This document shows, piece by piece, positions 35,883 to 45,196 of a stretch of DNA of 64,000 bases. Position numbers and translations under genes: made by a program. The notes under the pieces are model-generated. The model searched no databases. It saw nothing but the letters and a program-made list of their open reading frames with translations, and was not told the DNA's origin. Source of the DNA: DATCJU01 sp036562635 (GTDB taxonomy: Bacteria; Actinomycetota; Actinomycetes; Mycobacteriales; Pseudonocardiaceae); contig DATCJU010000077.1 of NCBI GenBank assembly GCA_036562635.1, positions 4,145 to 68,144 on the forward strand. Reading direction: 5' to 3'. Position 1 is the stretch's first letter. Every line of letters begins with the position of its first letter.

Positions 35883-36530
35883 GTGCTCCGTCACCGGATC
35901 CGCCGGGCCGTGGCCGTGGCCCTGACCACGGCGGCCGCCCTGCTTCCCGTGACCGACCCCGCCCCCGCCGAGGCCGCCCTGCGCAAGCAGGTGGTCACCG
36001 ACTACGTGATGTTGCGCAGCGCACCCGGCTCCTACGCCGTCGGCACCGCCTACCGCGGGTGGACGGTGGACGTGCAGCAGGAGGCCGTGAACAGCTTCCG
36101 CTGGGGCCACGTCTACGGCACCCTCAACACCTGCCTGTGGCTGTCCCAGGCCGGTCTGCCCGAGGGCGGTGCCAGCACGGCCGACGCCTGTCGGCACACC
36201 GGGCGCACCCTGAGCACCAGCGAGTTCACCAACGGCATGATCGGCGGCACCGAGACCGACGGGGCGTCCATCACCGTCACCGGCGGATCCGGTTGCACCC
36301 TGTACGACGGGGTGCACGTCCGCGGCTACGGCAACGTGCGGCCGTGGCAGACCACCGCCCAGCCCAGCGAACCGATCGACACCCTGGTCGCGGTCGGCGA
36401 GACCGTCCGCTGGCGCTACGTCTCCCGTGACGGACGTTGGGTGATGGTGCGCGCCCCGCAGCACGGTTCCACGGACGGCACCGGCCTGCAGGCCTGGTTC
36501 TTCGTACCCCGAGGCTGCCTGCCCCTGTGA
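35883..36530 (+). CDS. Secreted hypothetical protein
   Basis: A 215-residue exported protein. Signal peptide about 1-31 (basic start, hydrophobic core, cut near AEA-ALRK). The mature part begins RKQVVTDYVMLRSAPGSYAV, which resembles an SH3-like beta domain, and has four cysteines that could pair (CLWLSQ, ADACR, GCTLYD, RGCLPL). No enzyme motif is visible. GTG start with AGGAGG 6 bases upstream, an ideal site. No operon partner. Confidence 0.72.
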   Translation: MLRHRIRRAVAVALTTAAALLPVTDPAPAEAALRKQVVTDYVMLRSAPGSYAVGTAYRGWTVDVQQEAVNSFRWGHVYGTLNTCLWLSQAGLPEGGASTADACRHTGRTLSTSEFTNGMIGGTETDGASITVTGGSGCTLYDGVHVRGYGNVRPWQTTAQPSEPIDTLVAVGETVRWRYVSRDGRWVMVRAPQHGSTDGTGLQAWFFVPRGCLPL

Positions 36531-36866
36531 CGGCCGAGGGCGGCCGTTCCACGGCTTCCGGCACCAACCCCCGGCGGAGGCCCGCGTCCCGCCGGGCGAC
36601 CCGGTGGCCGGGGCAACGACGCTGGGCCTTCCGGTCGAGCGGTGGTACACCCGCTGCGGATCCACCCGGCCGATCGGGTGTGATCACCACGACGACCAAC
36701 ACGCGCGTCCCCGGGAATACCGATAGCCTCGGAGCGCCAGTCCCGCGGATCTTGTCAGAGCACGGCCGGTCGCTCGTCCGGATCTCGATGCCGGCGGGAT
36801 GTGGCCGCGGGAACGTCCACCGGTACCGACGAGCCCGACCGGCGCCAACCCGGGGGAGGGCTTGCG
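36531..36866. other. Upstream region of otsA
   Basis: No gene seen. It opens with a short hairpin ACGGCC/GGCCGT (36530-36547) that includes the previous stop codon and may be a weak terminator. TAGCCT at 36724-36729 is a -10-like box, but no matching -35 box is clear. Confidence 0.45.
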
Positions 36867-38318
36867 GTGAACGGCGACATCGGCGGCAGACAGGCGAACT
36901 TCGTGGTCGTGGCGAACCGCCTTCCCGTCGATCTGGAACGAGCACCCGACGGCACGGAACGGTGGCGCCGCAGCCCCGGTGGTCTGGTGACCGCCCTGGA
37001 ACCCTTCCTCCGGGCCCGGAAGGGTGCCTGGGTGGGCTGGCCGGGGGTGGCCGACGTGGAGCCGACACCGTTCGTCGAGGAGGGCCTACGGCTGCACCCG
37101 GTGAAGCTGTCCGCGAAGGACGTCCAGGACTACTACGAGGGCTTCTCCAACGCCACGCTGTGGCCGCTGTACCACGACGTGGTCGCCCCGCCGGTGTTCG
37201 ACCGTGGCTGGTGGAACGCCTACGTGCGGGTGAACCGGCGGTTCGCCGAGGCCACCTCGAAGGTGGCCGACCGGGGCGCCACGGTGTGGGTGCAGGACTA
37301 CCAGCTCCAGCTGGTCCCGGCGATGCTCCGGGAGTTGCGCCCGGACCTGCGGATCGGGTTCTTCCTGCACATCCCGTTCCCACCGGTCGAGCTGTTCATG
37401 CAGCTCCCGTGGCGTACCGAGATCATCCGCGGCCTGCTGGGCGCCGACCTGGTCGGTTTCCACCGGCCCGGTGGGGCGCAGAACTTCCTGTGGCTGACCC
37501 GACGCCTGGCCGGGCTGGACCCCAGCCGGGGCGCGGTGGGTGTGCGCAACCGGCACGGCATGGTCGCCTACGGCGACCGTGTGGTGCGGGTCGGCGCCTT
37601 TCCCATCTCCATCGACGCGGCTAGCCTGGATGCCCTGGCCCGCAGCAAGGAGGTGCAGCTGCGGGCGAAGGAGATTCGCGCCGAACTGGGCAATCCCCGC
37701 AAGATCCTGCTCGGCGTGGACCGGCTCGACTACACGAAGGGCATCGACGTCCGGCTGCATGCCTTCCACGAGCTGCTCGAGGAGGGCCGGGTCGACCCCG
37801 CCGAGGTTGTGATGATCCAGCTGGCCACCCCCAGCCGTGAGCGCGTCGAGCACTACAAGCAGATGCGCGAGGACATCGAACGCGAGGTGGGGCGGATCAA
37901 CGGCGAGTTCGCCCGGGTGGGACGCCCACCGGTGCACTACCTGCACACCTCGGTCGACCGCCAGGAACTGGCGGCCTTCTACTCCGCCGCCGACGTCATG
38001 GTGGTGACACCGGTCCGCGACGGGATGAACCTCGTCTGCAAGGAGTACGTGGCCTGCCGGTACGACCTCGGTGGGGCGCTGGTGCTCAGCGAGTTCGCCG
38101 GGGCCGCCGCCGAGCTCACCAGCGCTTTCCTGGTCAACCCGCACGACCTGGACGGGGTGAAGAACGCGCTCGAGGCCGCCCTGAAAGTTGACCCGGCGGA
38201 GGGGCGCCGTAGGATGCGCGCGCTGCGACGCCAGGTTCTCACCCATGACGTGGACCGCTGGGCTCGGTCTTTCTTGGAGGCCCTGGGCGTCGAGCCGCAC
38301 ACTGAAGAAGCGAACTGA
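36867..38318 (+). CDS. otsA: Trehalose-6-phosphate synthase OtsA
   Basis: GT20 glycosyltransferase that joins a nucleotide glucose to glucose-6-P. The 483-residue protein holds VVVANRLPV (N-terminal), WVQDYQLQLVPAMLR, HIPFPPVELF, LGVDRLDYTKGID (Arg and Lys of the donor phosphate site) and RDGMNLVCKEYVACR. GTG start with GGGGGAGGG about 8 bases upstream; earlier in-frame starts lack a site. The phosphatase fusion gene begins 38 bases after, so the two form an operon for trehalose. Confidence 0.95.
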   Translation: MNGDIGGRQANFVVVANRLPVDLERAPDGTERWRRSPGGLVTALEPFLRARKGAWVGWPGVADVEPTPFVEEGLRLHPVKLSAKDVQDYYEGFSNATLWPLYHDVVAPPVFDRGWWNAYVRVNRRFAEATSKVADRGATVWVQDYQLQLVPAMLRELRPDLRIGFFLHIPFPPVELFMQLPWRTEIIRGLLGADLVGFHRPGGAQNFLWLTRRLAGLDPSRGAVGVRNRHGMVAYGDRVVRVGAFPISIDAASLDALARSKEVQLRAKEIRAELGNPRKILLGVDRLDYTKGIDVRLHAFHELLEEGRVDPAEVVMIQLATPSRERVEHYKQMREDIEREVGRINGEFARVGRPPVHYLHTSVDRQELAAFYSAADVMVVTPVRDGMNLVCKEYVACRYDLGGALVLSEFAGAAAELTSAFLVNPHDLDGVKNALEAALKVDPAEGRRRMRALRRQVLTHDVDRWARSFLEALGVEPHTEEAN

Positions 38319-38356
38319 AAAGACCCTGCCCCGAAGACCGCCGTGAGGAGAAGGCG

Positions 38357-40888
38357 TTGAGCGCCGAAGCCCTCCCCACTGAGCTGCGCCGTGCGCTGGT
38401 CCAGCTGGCCCGCACACCACGCCTGCTCGTCGCCTGCGACTACGACGGGACGCTTGCGCCCATCGTGGAGGACCCCGACCAGGCACGCCCCTTGCCTGAG
38501 TCGGTGAACGCCCTGCGTTCGCTGGCTGTGCTGTCGTCCACCACCACCGCCGTCATCTCCGGCCGTGCCCTGCGCGACCTGGCCACCCTGTCCCGGCTTC
38601 CCGCCGAGGTGCACCTGGTCGGCAGCCACGGCTCGGAGTTCGACATCGGGTTCGTGCACGCCCTGGAGCCGGCTCAGCGGGACCTGCTGACCCGTCTGAA
38701 GCAGGAGCTGCAGCGGATCATCGCGGACGCGGAGGGGGTGTTCCTGGAGCTCAAGCCGGCCAGCGCCGCGGTGCACGTACGCAAGGCCGCCCCCGAGGTC
38801 GCCGCGCGGGTGCTCGACGCCATCCGTTCCGGGCCGTGCACGTGGGACGGTGTCGAGGCCACCGAGGGCAAGGCCGTCATCGAACTCGCGGTGATCCGCA
38901 CCGACAAGGGGCACGCCCTGGACGTGCTGCGGCACCAGGTGGGTGCCACCGCCGCGGTCTTCCTCGGTGACGACGTCACCGACGAGAAGGCGTTCGCCCG
39001 GCTGCACGGGCCCGACGTGGGCATCAAGGTCGGCCCGGGCGAGACCCTGGCCACCTACCGCATCGACAGCACCGCCGACGTGGCGTACGTGCTGGCCTTC
39101 CTGCTGGAGGAGCGGCGTACCTGGCTGTACGGCGAGCAGGCCCCGCCGATCGAGCGGCTGACCATGCTGGCCAACGAGCGCTCGGTGGCCCTGGTCACCC
39201 CGGACGCCAAGCTCACCTGGCTGTGCCACCCCGAGCCGGACTCGGCGGCGGTGTTCGCCGACCTGCTCGGTGGCCCGTCGGCCGGACACTTCTCGATCCG
39301 GCCGCAGCGCAACAGCCTGCCGCTGGGCCAGCGCTACCTGCCCGGCACGATGATCGTGGAGACCCGCTGGTCGCGGCTGCTGGTCACCGACTACCTGGAC
39401 CACTACTCGGCGCCGCACCGTACCGACCTGGTCCGGGTGATCTCCGGCAGCGTGCCCGCCACGGTCGAGTTCGCCCCGCGCCCCGAGTTCGGCCAGGTCC
39501 AGGTGCGGCTCATCGCCGAGAAGGACGGCCTGCGCGTGGTGGGCACGGGTGACCCGATCGTGCTGCGCTCCCCGGGTGTGCGGTGGGAGATCACCTCGGA
39601 CGGTGTGCACGAGTCGGCCCGGGCCGTGGTGCAGCCCACGCCCGACGCCCCGGTGGTGCTGGAGCTGCGCTGTGGCACCGACGACCTGTCGCCGTCGGAG
39701 ATCCCCGAGGAGGAGCGGCGGCGCCGCGCGGCCGCGTACTGGACCGAGTGGCTGGCGGGGCTGCGGCTGCCCGACACCGAGCGCGACCTGGTGGCACGGT
39801 CCGCGCTGACCCTGCGCGGCCTGTGCCACAGCGACACCGGCGCGATCCTGGCCGCGGCCACCACCTCGCTGCCCGAGGAGATCGGCGGTGTCCGCAACTG
39901 GGACTACCGGTACTGCTGGCTGCGGGACGCCGCACTGACCGCGCAGACCCTGGTGTCCCTGGGGTCCACGGCCGAGGCCGAGGCGTTCCTGGGCTGGGTG
40001 CACCGGGTGCTGGAGACCCTGCCCGGTCCGGAGCGGCTGCACCCGCTGTACACGATCCACGGCACCACGCTGGGCCCCGAGGCGGTCATCGACACGCTGC
40101 CCGGTTACGCGGGTTCCCGTCCGGTGCGGGTGGGCAACCTGGCCAACCAGCAGGTGCAGCTGGACGTGTTCGGTCCGGTGGTGGAGCTGGTCCTGGCACT
40201 CGCCGAGGCCCGGGGCAAGCTCACCGACGAGGACTGGAACCTGGTGCGGGCGATGGCCGAGGCGGTCGCGCGCCGCTGGCACGAGCCGGACCACGGCATC
40301 TGGGAGGAGCGGCACGCACCCCGGCACCACGTGTACTCCAAGGTGATGTGCTGGGTGACGATCGACCGTGCCGTCAGGCTCGCCGAGCGTTTCGGCCGGG
40401 AGGTCGACCCCAGCTGGCCCGGGCTGCGGGACACCATCGCCGAGGACGTGCTCAAGAACGGGTGGAACGAGGAGGTCCAGGCGTTCACCACCGCCTACGA
40501 CGGCACCGACCTGGACGCCGCCTCGTTGCACGTGGGCCTGAGCGGGCTGATCGACCCGACCGACGAGCGGTTCCAGGCCACGGTGACCGCGATCGAGTCG
40601 GAGCTGCGCAGCGGCTCCACGGTCTACCGCTACCGGCGTGACGACGGTCTGCCCGGTGACGAGGGCGGGTTCCACCTGTGCGCCGCGTGGATGATCGAGG
40701 CGTACCTGCTGACCGGCCGGCGTACCGAGGCCGAGGAGCTGTTCCAGCAGCTCGTGGACTGTGCGGGGCCGACCGGTCTGCTGCCCGAGGAGTACGACCC
40801 GATCGCGGAGCGCTCGCTGGGCAACCACCCGCAGGCGTACTCGCACCTGGGTCTGATCCGCTGCGCGCAGCTGCTCGACCGACTCTGA
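38357..40888 (+). CDS. Fusion of trehalose-6-phosphate phosphatase (OtsB) and GH15 trehalase-like domain
   Basis: An 843-residue two-part enzyme. Residues about 15-250 are a HAD-type trehalose-6-P phosphatase: CDYDGTLAPIV (nucleophile Asp near 28), ISGRALRDL and LGDDVTDEKAF (about 203-213). Residues about 265-843 are a GH15 glucoamylase/trehalase: VRNWDYRYCWLRDAAL (about 511-526), catalytic acid candidates in WEERHAPRHH (about 649) and EGGFHLCAAWM (about 769). So one chain could make trehalose from T6P and split it to glucose. TTG start with GGAG 6 bases upstream; no ATG or GTG alternative fits. Whether both domains are active is unknown. Confidence 0.9.
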   Translation: MSAEALPTELRRALVQLARTPRLLVACDYDGTLAPIVEDPDQARPLPESVNALRSLAVLSSTTTAVISGRALRDLATLSRLPAEVHLVGSHGSEFDIGFVHALEPAQRDLLTRLKQELQRIIADAEGVFLELKPASAAVHVRKAAPEVAARVLDAIRSGPCTWDGVEATEGKAVIELAVIRTDKGHALDVLRHQVGATAAVFLGDDVTDEKAFARLHGPDVGIKVGPGETLATYRIDSTADVAYVLAFLLEERRTWLYGEQAPPIERLTMLANERSVALVTPDAKLTWLCHPEPDSAAVFADLLGGPSAGHFSIRPQRNSLPLGQRYLPGTMIVETRWSRLLVTDYLDHYSAPHRTDLVRVISGSVPATVEFAPRPEFGQVQVRLIAEKDGLRVVGTGDPIVLRSPGVRWEITSDGVHESARAVVQPTPDAPVVLELRCGTDDLSPSEIPEEERRRRAAAYWTEWLAGLRLPDTERDLVARSALTLRGLCHSDTGAILAAATTSLPEEIGGVRNWDYRYCWLRDAALTAQTLVSLGSTAEAEAFLGWVHRVLETLPGPERLHPLYTIHGTTLGPEAVIDTLPGYAGSRPVRVGNLANQQVQLDVFGPVVELVLALAEARGKLTDEDWNLVRAMAEAVARRWHEPDHGIWEERHAPRHHVYSKVMCWVTIDRAVRLAERFGREVDPSWPGLRDTIAEDVLKNGWNEEVQAFTTAYDGTDLDAASLHVGLSGLIDPTDERFQATVTAIESELRSGSTVYRYRRDDGLPGDEGGFHLCAAWMIEAYLLTGRRTEAEELFQQLVDCAGPTGLLPEEYDPIAERSLGNHPQAYSHLGLIRCAQLLDRL

Positions 40889-40903
40889 CGAGTTCCTGCC
40901 CGA

Positions 40904-40943
40904 ACGGCGCGGGGCCGGCGGTGATCCGCCGGCCCCGCGCCGT
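40904..40943. terminator. Bidirectional terminator, perfect 18-bp arms
   Basis: ACGGCGCGGGGCCGGCGG and its complement around a TGAT loop, followed by CGTTCTGTTCGCTCTCT. It lies between the fusion gene and the converging LacI gene. Confidence 0.92.
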
Positions 40944-40972
40944 CGTTCTGTTCGCTCTCTTCTGCAGGTCGA

Positions 40973-42073
40973 TCAGGGTCCGTACCACATCTGGACCACC
41001 GTGCGCGGCGGCCCGGAGGTGGAGCCGACGACCAGCTCGGTGTCCAGGGTGACCACCCGCGGCCGGCCGTGCTCGGCGGTGTCCAGCAGCAGGCGGCCGG
41101 CGGCCCGCCCCTTCTCCAGGATGGGCTGGCGCACGGTGGTCAGGCCGATCCGCTCGGCCTCGGGAATGCCGTCGAAACCGGTGACCGTCAGGTCCTGCGG
41201 CACCTTCAGACCACGCCGCTTGGCCTCGTTCAGGGCACCGATGGCGAGGATGTCCGAGGTGCAGACCAGCGCGGTGATGTCCGGGTCGTGGTCCAGCAGC
41301 TGGGCCGCGGCCGACTCCCCGGACGCGGTGGTGTGGTCGAACCGCTCGACGACGGGGACCGAGGACCAGTCGACGCCGGCGGCGCCGAACGCCTCGGCCA
41401 GCCCGGCCAGTCGGGCCCGCTGCACGTGGAAGTGCGCCCCACGCTGCCGGTCGATCGGCACGAAACCGTCGTTGCGGTCCCGTCCCAGCCGCATGCACAC
41501 CACCCCGATGCGGCGGTGGCCGAGTTCGATGAGGTGCCGGGCCAGCGCCTTGATGGCCGTCCGGTCGTCGATGCCGACCCGGTCGACGTCGTCCAGGTGC
41601 GGCTGGTCGCACACCACGGTGGGCACCGGACGTTCCAGCACGGCGGCCAGGTGGGGGTCGTCGTCGGGGACGGAGTAGACGACGAAACCGTCGACACCCG
41701 CCCGGTGCACCGCAGCGACGTTCTCCCGCTCGGGGTTGGCCGGAACCAGCAGCAGACCCTGCCCGGCGTCCTCACACGCCAGGGCCAGCCCTTCCAGGAA
41801 GCCGATGGCCGCGGGGTCGCGGAAGGCGTAGGAGAGGTTCTCGGTGAGGAGCAGACCGACCGCACCCGCCTTACGGGTGCGCAGCGACCGGGCGACCGGA
41901 TCCGGCCCCGGATATCCGAGCCGACGCGCAGTTTCCAGCACCCGACGCCGCAGCTCCGGGGAGAGCTGGTCGGGGCGGTTGTACGCGTTGGACACCGTCG
42001 TCCGCGAAACCCCCAGCTCGGCAGCCAGTGAGGCCAGCGTGGCGGGACGTCGCGAATTCGTGGACCGCGCCAT
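40973..42073 (-). CDS. LacI-family transcriptional regulator (first)
   Basis: A 366-residue LacI/GalR repressor. Its N-terminal HTH reads LASLAAELGVSRTTVSNAYN with a hinge helix region ending RRLGYPGPDP, followed by a periplasmic-binding-like sugar domain with RIGVVCMRLGRDRNDGF and GFDGIPEAERIGLTTVRQP. The ATG at 42073 gives a normal N-terminus; a longer frame upstream has no support. It converges on the OtsB-GH15 gene, so it is a plausible regulator of trehalose metabolism, by position only. Confidence 0.9.
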   Translation of the reverse strand: MARSTNSRRPATLASLAAELGVSRTTVSNAYNRPDQLSPELRRRVLETARRLGYPGPDPVARSLRTRKAGAVGLLLTENLSYAFRDPAAIGFLEGLALACEDAGQGLLLVPANPERENVAAVHRAGVDGFVVYSVPDDDPHLAAVLERPVPTVVCDQPHLDDVDRVGIDDRTAIKALARHLIELGHRRIGVVCMRLGRDRNDGFVPIDRQRGAHFHVQRARLAGLAEAFGAAGVDWSSVPVVERFDHTTASGESAAAQLLDHDPDITALVCTSDILAIGALNEAKRRGLKVPQDLTVTGFDGIPEAERIGLTTVRQPILEKGRAAGRLLLDTAEHGRPRVVTLDTELVVGSTSGPPRTVVQMWYGP

Positions 42074-42209
42074 GAGGTGACGGTAACGGTTCAGAACCGA
42101 ATGGTGAAGTACGGGTGACATGCGCCTCGCACGGGTGGGCTAGTGCGGGATGTCCACCCGGTCCGCGGGGTGTTTCTCGACCTGCGGTGAACGTGGTTTC
42201 CCGGGGTTC

Positions 42210-42237
42210 CGGGACGGCCCCGGCCCCGGTCGTCCCG
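42210..42237 (-). terminator. Hairpin after the second LacI gene
   Basis: 7-base arms CGGGACG/CGTCCCG with a GC-rich loop, 7 bases past the stop of the second LacI gene. Confidence 0.55.
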
Positions 42238-42243
42238 TGACAC

Positions 42244-43314
42244 TCACCCCGGGGGCGCGGTGGACTCGCGCACCACCAGCCGGGGGCGGAACAGGGTGCT
42301 GTGCCCACGGCTCCCACCGCCCTGCGCCGTGCCCGGGACGAGCCTGCGGACCAACTCGTCGATCGCGGCGGCGGCCATCTCCTCGATCGGCTGGGCCAGG
42401 GTGGTGAGCGCCGGAGCACAGCAGGCGGCCAGCGGGATGTCGTCGAAGCCGACCACCGACAGTCGGCCGGGGACGTCCAGGCCACGGCGCCGGGCCTCGC
42501 GCAGCACGCCGAGGGCCATGTGGTCGGAGGAGCAGATCACCCCGGTCGGGCGGTGCCGGGGGTCGGGGCGGTCCAGCAGCTCCGCGAGCGCCGCGGCCCC
42601 GCCCTCCGGACCGAACGGGGCGTGCGCGACGAGTTCGGCGGGCGTGGGCAGGCCGGCCTCCTCCAGGGCGGTCTGCCAGCCGACGCGCTTGAGCCGCGCG
42701 GGCAGGGAACGGGCGGGCCCGCACACGAAACCGATCCGCTCGTGTCCCAGTTCCACCAGGTGCCTGGTGGCCAGGTACCCGGCCAGCTGCTCGTCCACCA
42801 CGAAATCGGGTACGTCCAATGTGGGTGCCCCGCCGTTGACGAAGACCGTCGGCACCCCCTCGTCGAGCAGGGTGCGGTAGTGGCGGGGTGGGCGGTCGGA
42901 GGAGGGATTGCTGATCTCCGGGGAGACGAACACCATGCCGGCCACGCCACGGGCGAGCAGCATGCGCACGTACTCCTCCTCGCCCATGGCCCGGCCGAGC
43001 ACGTCCCCGTCGGGACGGCGCGTACCGGCGCGGGTGTTGCACAGCAGGCAGGCGTAGCCGGCGCGGGAGGCCCGGACCTCCAACGCCTCGGCGAAGGCGG
43101 GGAACACCGGGTTGGACAGTTCCGGCACGAGCAGGGCGATCACACCGGTGCGTTGGAGGGCGCCGAGCCCCCGCGCGGTGTAGGGCATCTCGGCCACCAC
43201 CGAGAGCACCCGCCGGCGGGTCTCCTCGTTGACCCCGGCACGCCCGTTGAGCACCCGGCTGACCGTGGAGACGCTCACCCCCGCCGCCCGGGCGATCTCG
43301 GCCAGCCCAGCCAC
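42244..43314 (-). CDS. LacI-family transcriptional regulator (second)
   Basis: A 356-residue LacI/GalR repressor with HTH LAEIARAAGVSVSTVSRVLN and the hinge RRRVLSVVAEMPYTARG, then a sugar-binding domain (GVIALLVPELSNPVFPAFAE, VVGFDDIPLAACCAPALTT). GTG start at 43314 with GGAGG 6-7 bases upstream. It is divergent from msiK and separated by 573 bases that hold a LacI-type operator in the msiK promoter, which makes it the best candidate for msiK control. In streptomycetes such regulators govern sugar importers. Confidence 0.9.
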   Translation of the reverse strand: MAGLAEIARAAGVSVSTVSRVLNGRAGVNEETRRRVLSVVAEMPYTARGLGALQRTGVIALLVPELSNPVFPAFAEALEVRASRAGYACLLCNTRAGTRRPDGDVLGRAMGEEEYVRMLLARGVAGMVFVSPEISNPSSDRPPRHYRTLLDEGVPTVFVNGGAPTLDVPDFVVDEQLAGYLATRHLVELGHERIGFVCGPARSLPARLKRVGWQTALEEAGLPTPAELVAHAPFGPEGGAAALAELLDRPDPRHRPTGVICSSDHMALGVLREARRRGLDVPGRLSVVGFDDIPLAACCAPALTTLAQPIEEMAAAAIDELVRRLVPGTAQGGGSRGHSTLFRPRLVVRESTAPPG

Positions 43315-43826
43315 CCCGACCTCCTCCCGTTCACCGATCGCCAGCGTGCACCCGGAAGGCAACTTCTTGCAACGCTCCCCCGCCGTTGCCACCCCTTGGT
43401 ACCAGGCACCGACCGGATGCTCCGCCGCCAGGCGGAACGGAACCGGCGACCGCCGCGGAGCAGGGACTGCAGGGGTTTGACACCTCCACTCGGGGGGTAT
43501 CGGACCGACGAACGGTGTGCGCCGTCGGGGTGCACCGCAACCGAGGTCTTGACCGATTCGCCGGTCGAGGAGTCCAATCCGTCTGAGCGCGTCCTGCAAA
43601 GAATTGCACGGCACAGGGCCGGTCGATCGCCGCAGCTGGCGGGCGTGGGAGCCGCGCGGCGTCCCGGCCACCGGTGGACCCCGCCGGGAGATCGTTGCCC
43701 CCGACTTCGGTCTCCCGGCGTGTTCCACCACCCGAGCAGACCCCGATCAGGGCAACGGTCGGTGTTCGTCGACCACCTCAACATCACCCTTTCGTCACCC
43801 TGGTGCCACCGAAACTGCACGAGGCC
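43315..43826. other. Intergenic region between the second LacI gene and msiK
   Basis: No gene. A perfect TTGACA lies at 43477-43482, with TATCGG 15 bases on, a possible promoter. TGCAAAGAATTGCA near 43595 and TTGCAACG near 43370 resemble LacI half-sites. Confidence 0.45.
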
Positions 43827-43855
43827 TTCCGAGACAACGTTGTATCGGCTACCTT
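43827..43855 (+). promoter_or_regulatory. msiK promoter with LacI-type operator in its spacer
   Basis: TTCCGA (43827-43832), 17-base spacer, TACCTT (43850-43855). The spacer holds the perfect palindrome ACAACGTTGT (43834-43843), which extends outward to CGAg/aTCG arms. A LacI protein bound here would block RNA polymerase. Confidence 0.68.
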
Positions 43856-43887
43856 GCGAGCACCGGAAGGACACGAAAGGGGCACAC

Positions 43888-44988
43888 ATGGCCGAGGTCG
43901 TCTACGAGAACGCCTCCCGGATCTACCCGGGCAACCCGCCGGTGCGGGCGGTGAACCAGCTCAACCTGGAGATCGCCGACGGTGAGTTCCTGGTGCTGGT
44001 CGGCCCCTCCGGCTCCGGTAAGTCCACCGCACTCCGCATGCTGGCCGGCCTGGAGGACGTCGACGAGGGCGCCATCCGGATCGGCGGCCGGGACGTCACC
44101 AACGTGCCCCCCAAGGGGCGGGACATCGCCATGGTGTTCCAGTCCTACGCCCTCTACCCGCACATGACGGTGGCGGAGAACATGGGCTTCGCCCTGAAGC
44201 TGCGGGGTGTGCCCAAGGCCCAGATCCGGGAGAAGGTCCTCGAGGCGGCCCGGATGCTGGACCTGGAGAAGTACCTGGACCGCAAGCCCAAGGCACTCTC
44301 CGGTGGTCAGCGGCAGCGTGTGGCCATGGGCCGGGCGATCGTCCGTGAGCCCAGCGTGTTCCTGATGGACGAGCCGCTGTCCAACCTCGACGCCAAGCTG
44401 CGGGTGGAGACCCGGGCCAACATCGCCGCCCTGCAGCAGCGGCTGGGCACCACGACCATCTACGTCACCCACGACCAGGTCGAGGCGATGACCATGGGTC
44501 ACCGGGTGGCGCTGCTCAAGGACGGCGTGCTGCAGCAGTGCGACACCCCGCGGGCGCTCTACGACCGCCCGGCCAACGCCTTCGTCGCCGGGTTCATCGG
44601 CTCCCCGGCGATGAACCTCAAGACCGTGCCGCTGACCAGCGAGGGCGCCCAGCTCGACGGTCTGGTGGTACCGCTGCCGCGCGCCGTCCTGGACGCGGCC
44701 GCGGCCCGTGGCCTCAAGGAGGTCACCTTCGGTGTCCGTCCGGAGTCGCTGCACCTGGTCGGTGCCGACGAGGAGGGCGTGGAGATGACCGTGGAGCTGG
44801 TCGAGGAGCTGGGCGCGGACGCCTACGTGTACGGCTCGGTGCGCATCGGCGACCGCTCCGAGCGGTTCATCGTCCGTGTCGACGGCCGCACGCCGCCCGC
44901 CTTCGGCCAGAAGGTCAAGGTGGCGGTGCGTGACCTGGAGGAGATCCACCTGTTCGACCCGGAGAGCGGCAACCGCCTGGAGGCGTGA
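43888..44988 (+). CDS. msiK: MsiK-like sugar ABC transporter ATPase
   Basis: A 366-residue ATPase of the MalK/UgpC/MsiK group that can energise several sugar importers. Walker A is GPSGSGKST, Q-loop VFQSYALYP, signature LSGGQRQRVAMGR, Walker B FLMDEPLSNLD and switch THDQ. The C-terminal 130 residues form the OB-fold regulatory domain. It stands alone with its own promoter and no permease genes. The das operon in this window lacks an ATPase, so this protein probably serves DasBC and other importers, as MsiK does in Streptomyces. Confidence 0.93.
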   Translation: MAEVVYENASRIYPGNPPVRAVNQLNLEIADGEFLVLVGPSGSGKSTALRMLAGLEDVDEGAIRIGGRDVTNVPPKGRDIAMVFQSYALYPHMTVAENMGFALKLRGVPKAQIREKVLEAARMLDLEKYLDRKPKALSGGQRQRVAMGRAIVREPSVFLMDEPLSNLDAKLRVETRANIAALQQRLGTTTIYVTHDQVEAMTMGHRVALLKDGVLQQCDTPRALYDRPANAFVAGFIGSPAMNLKTVPLTSEGAQLDGLVVPLPRAVLDAAAARGLKEVTFGVRPESLHLVGADEEGVEMTVELVEELGADAYVYGSVRIGDRSERFIVRVDGRTPPAFGQKVKVAVRDLEEIHLFDPESGNRLEA

Positions 44989-44999
44989 GCACCACGTGT

Positions 45000-45040
45000 C
45001 GCCGGACCCCCGGTCGCGGATCGCGGCCGGGGGTCCGGCG
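45000..45040 (+). terminator. msiK terminator
   Basis: Perfect 14-base arms CGCCGGACCCCCGG/CCGGGGGTCCGGCG, 13-base loop, 12 bases past the stop. Confidence 0.85.
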
Positions 45041-45105
45041 TCATCGGGGCGGAGGCCCGGGTGGGAAACGTGGGGGTGTTCACCCACGGCATTCGGGTCA
45101 CCTGC

Positions 45106-45158
45106 TTGGGTTTCGACGGCACCACCCTCTAGGCTGAATACGACAACGATTTCCATTA
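45106..45158 (+). promoter_or_regulatory. znuACB promoter with Zur-like box
   Basis: TTGGGT (45106-45111), 18-base spacer, TAGGCT (45130-45135). GACAACGATTTCCATTA (45142-45158) lies at the expected transcription start. Read on the other strand it is TAATGGAAATCGTTGTC, close to the actinobacterial Zur consensus (TGAAAATCATTTTCA type). Confidence 0.78.
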
Positions 45159-45196
45159 GCTGTACGCGTCGGTTCCTGCCCGAGGAGTGCCGCCTG

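Noticed and set aside
37979..40846. Very long open frame on the minus strand opposite otsA/otsB-GH15
   Set aside because: Low-complexity His/Gln/Arg-rich translation typical of antisense frames in GC-rich genes; the plus strand carries clear enzyme motifs.
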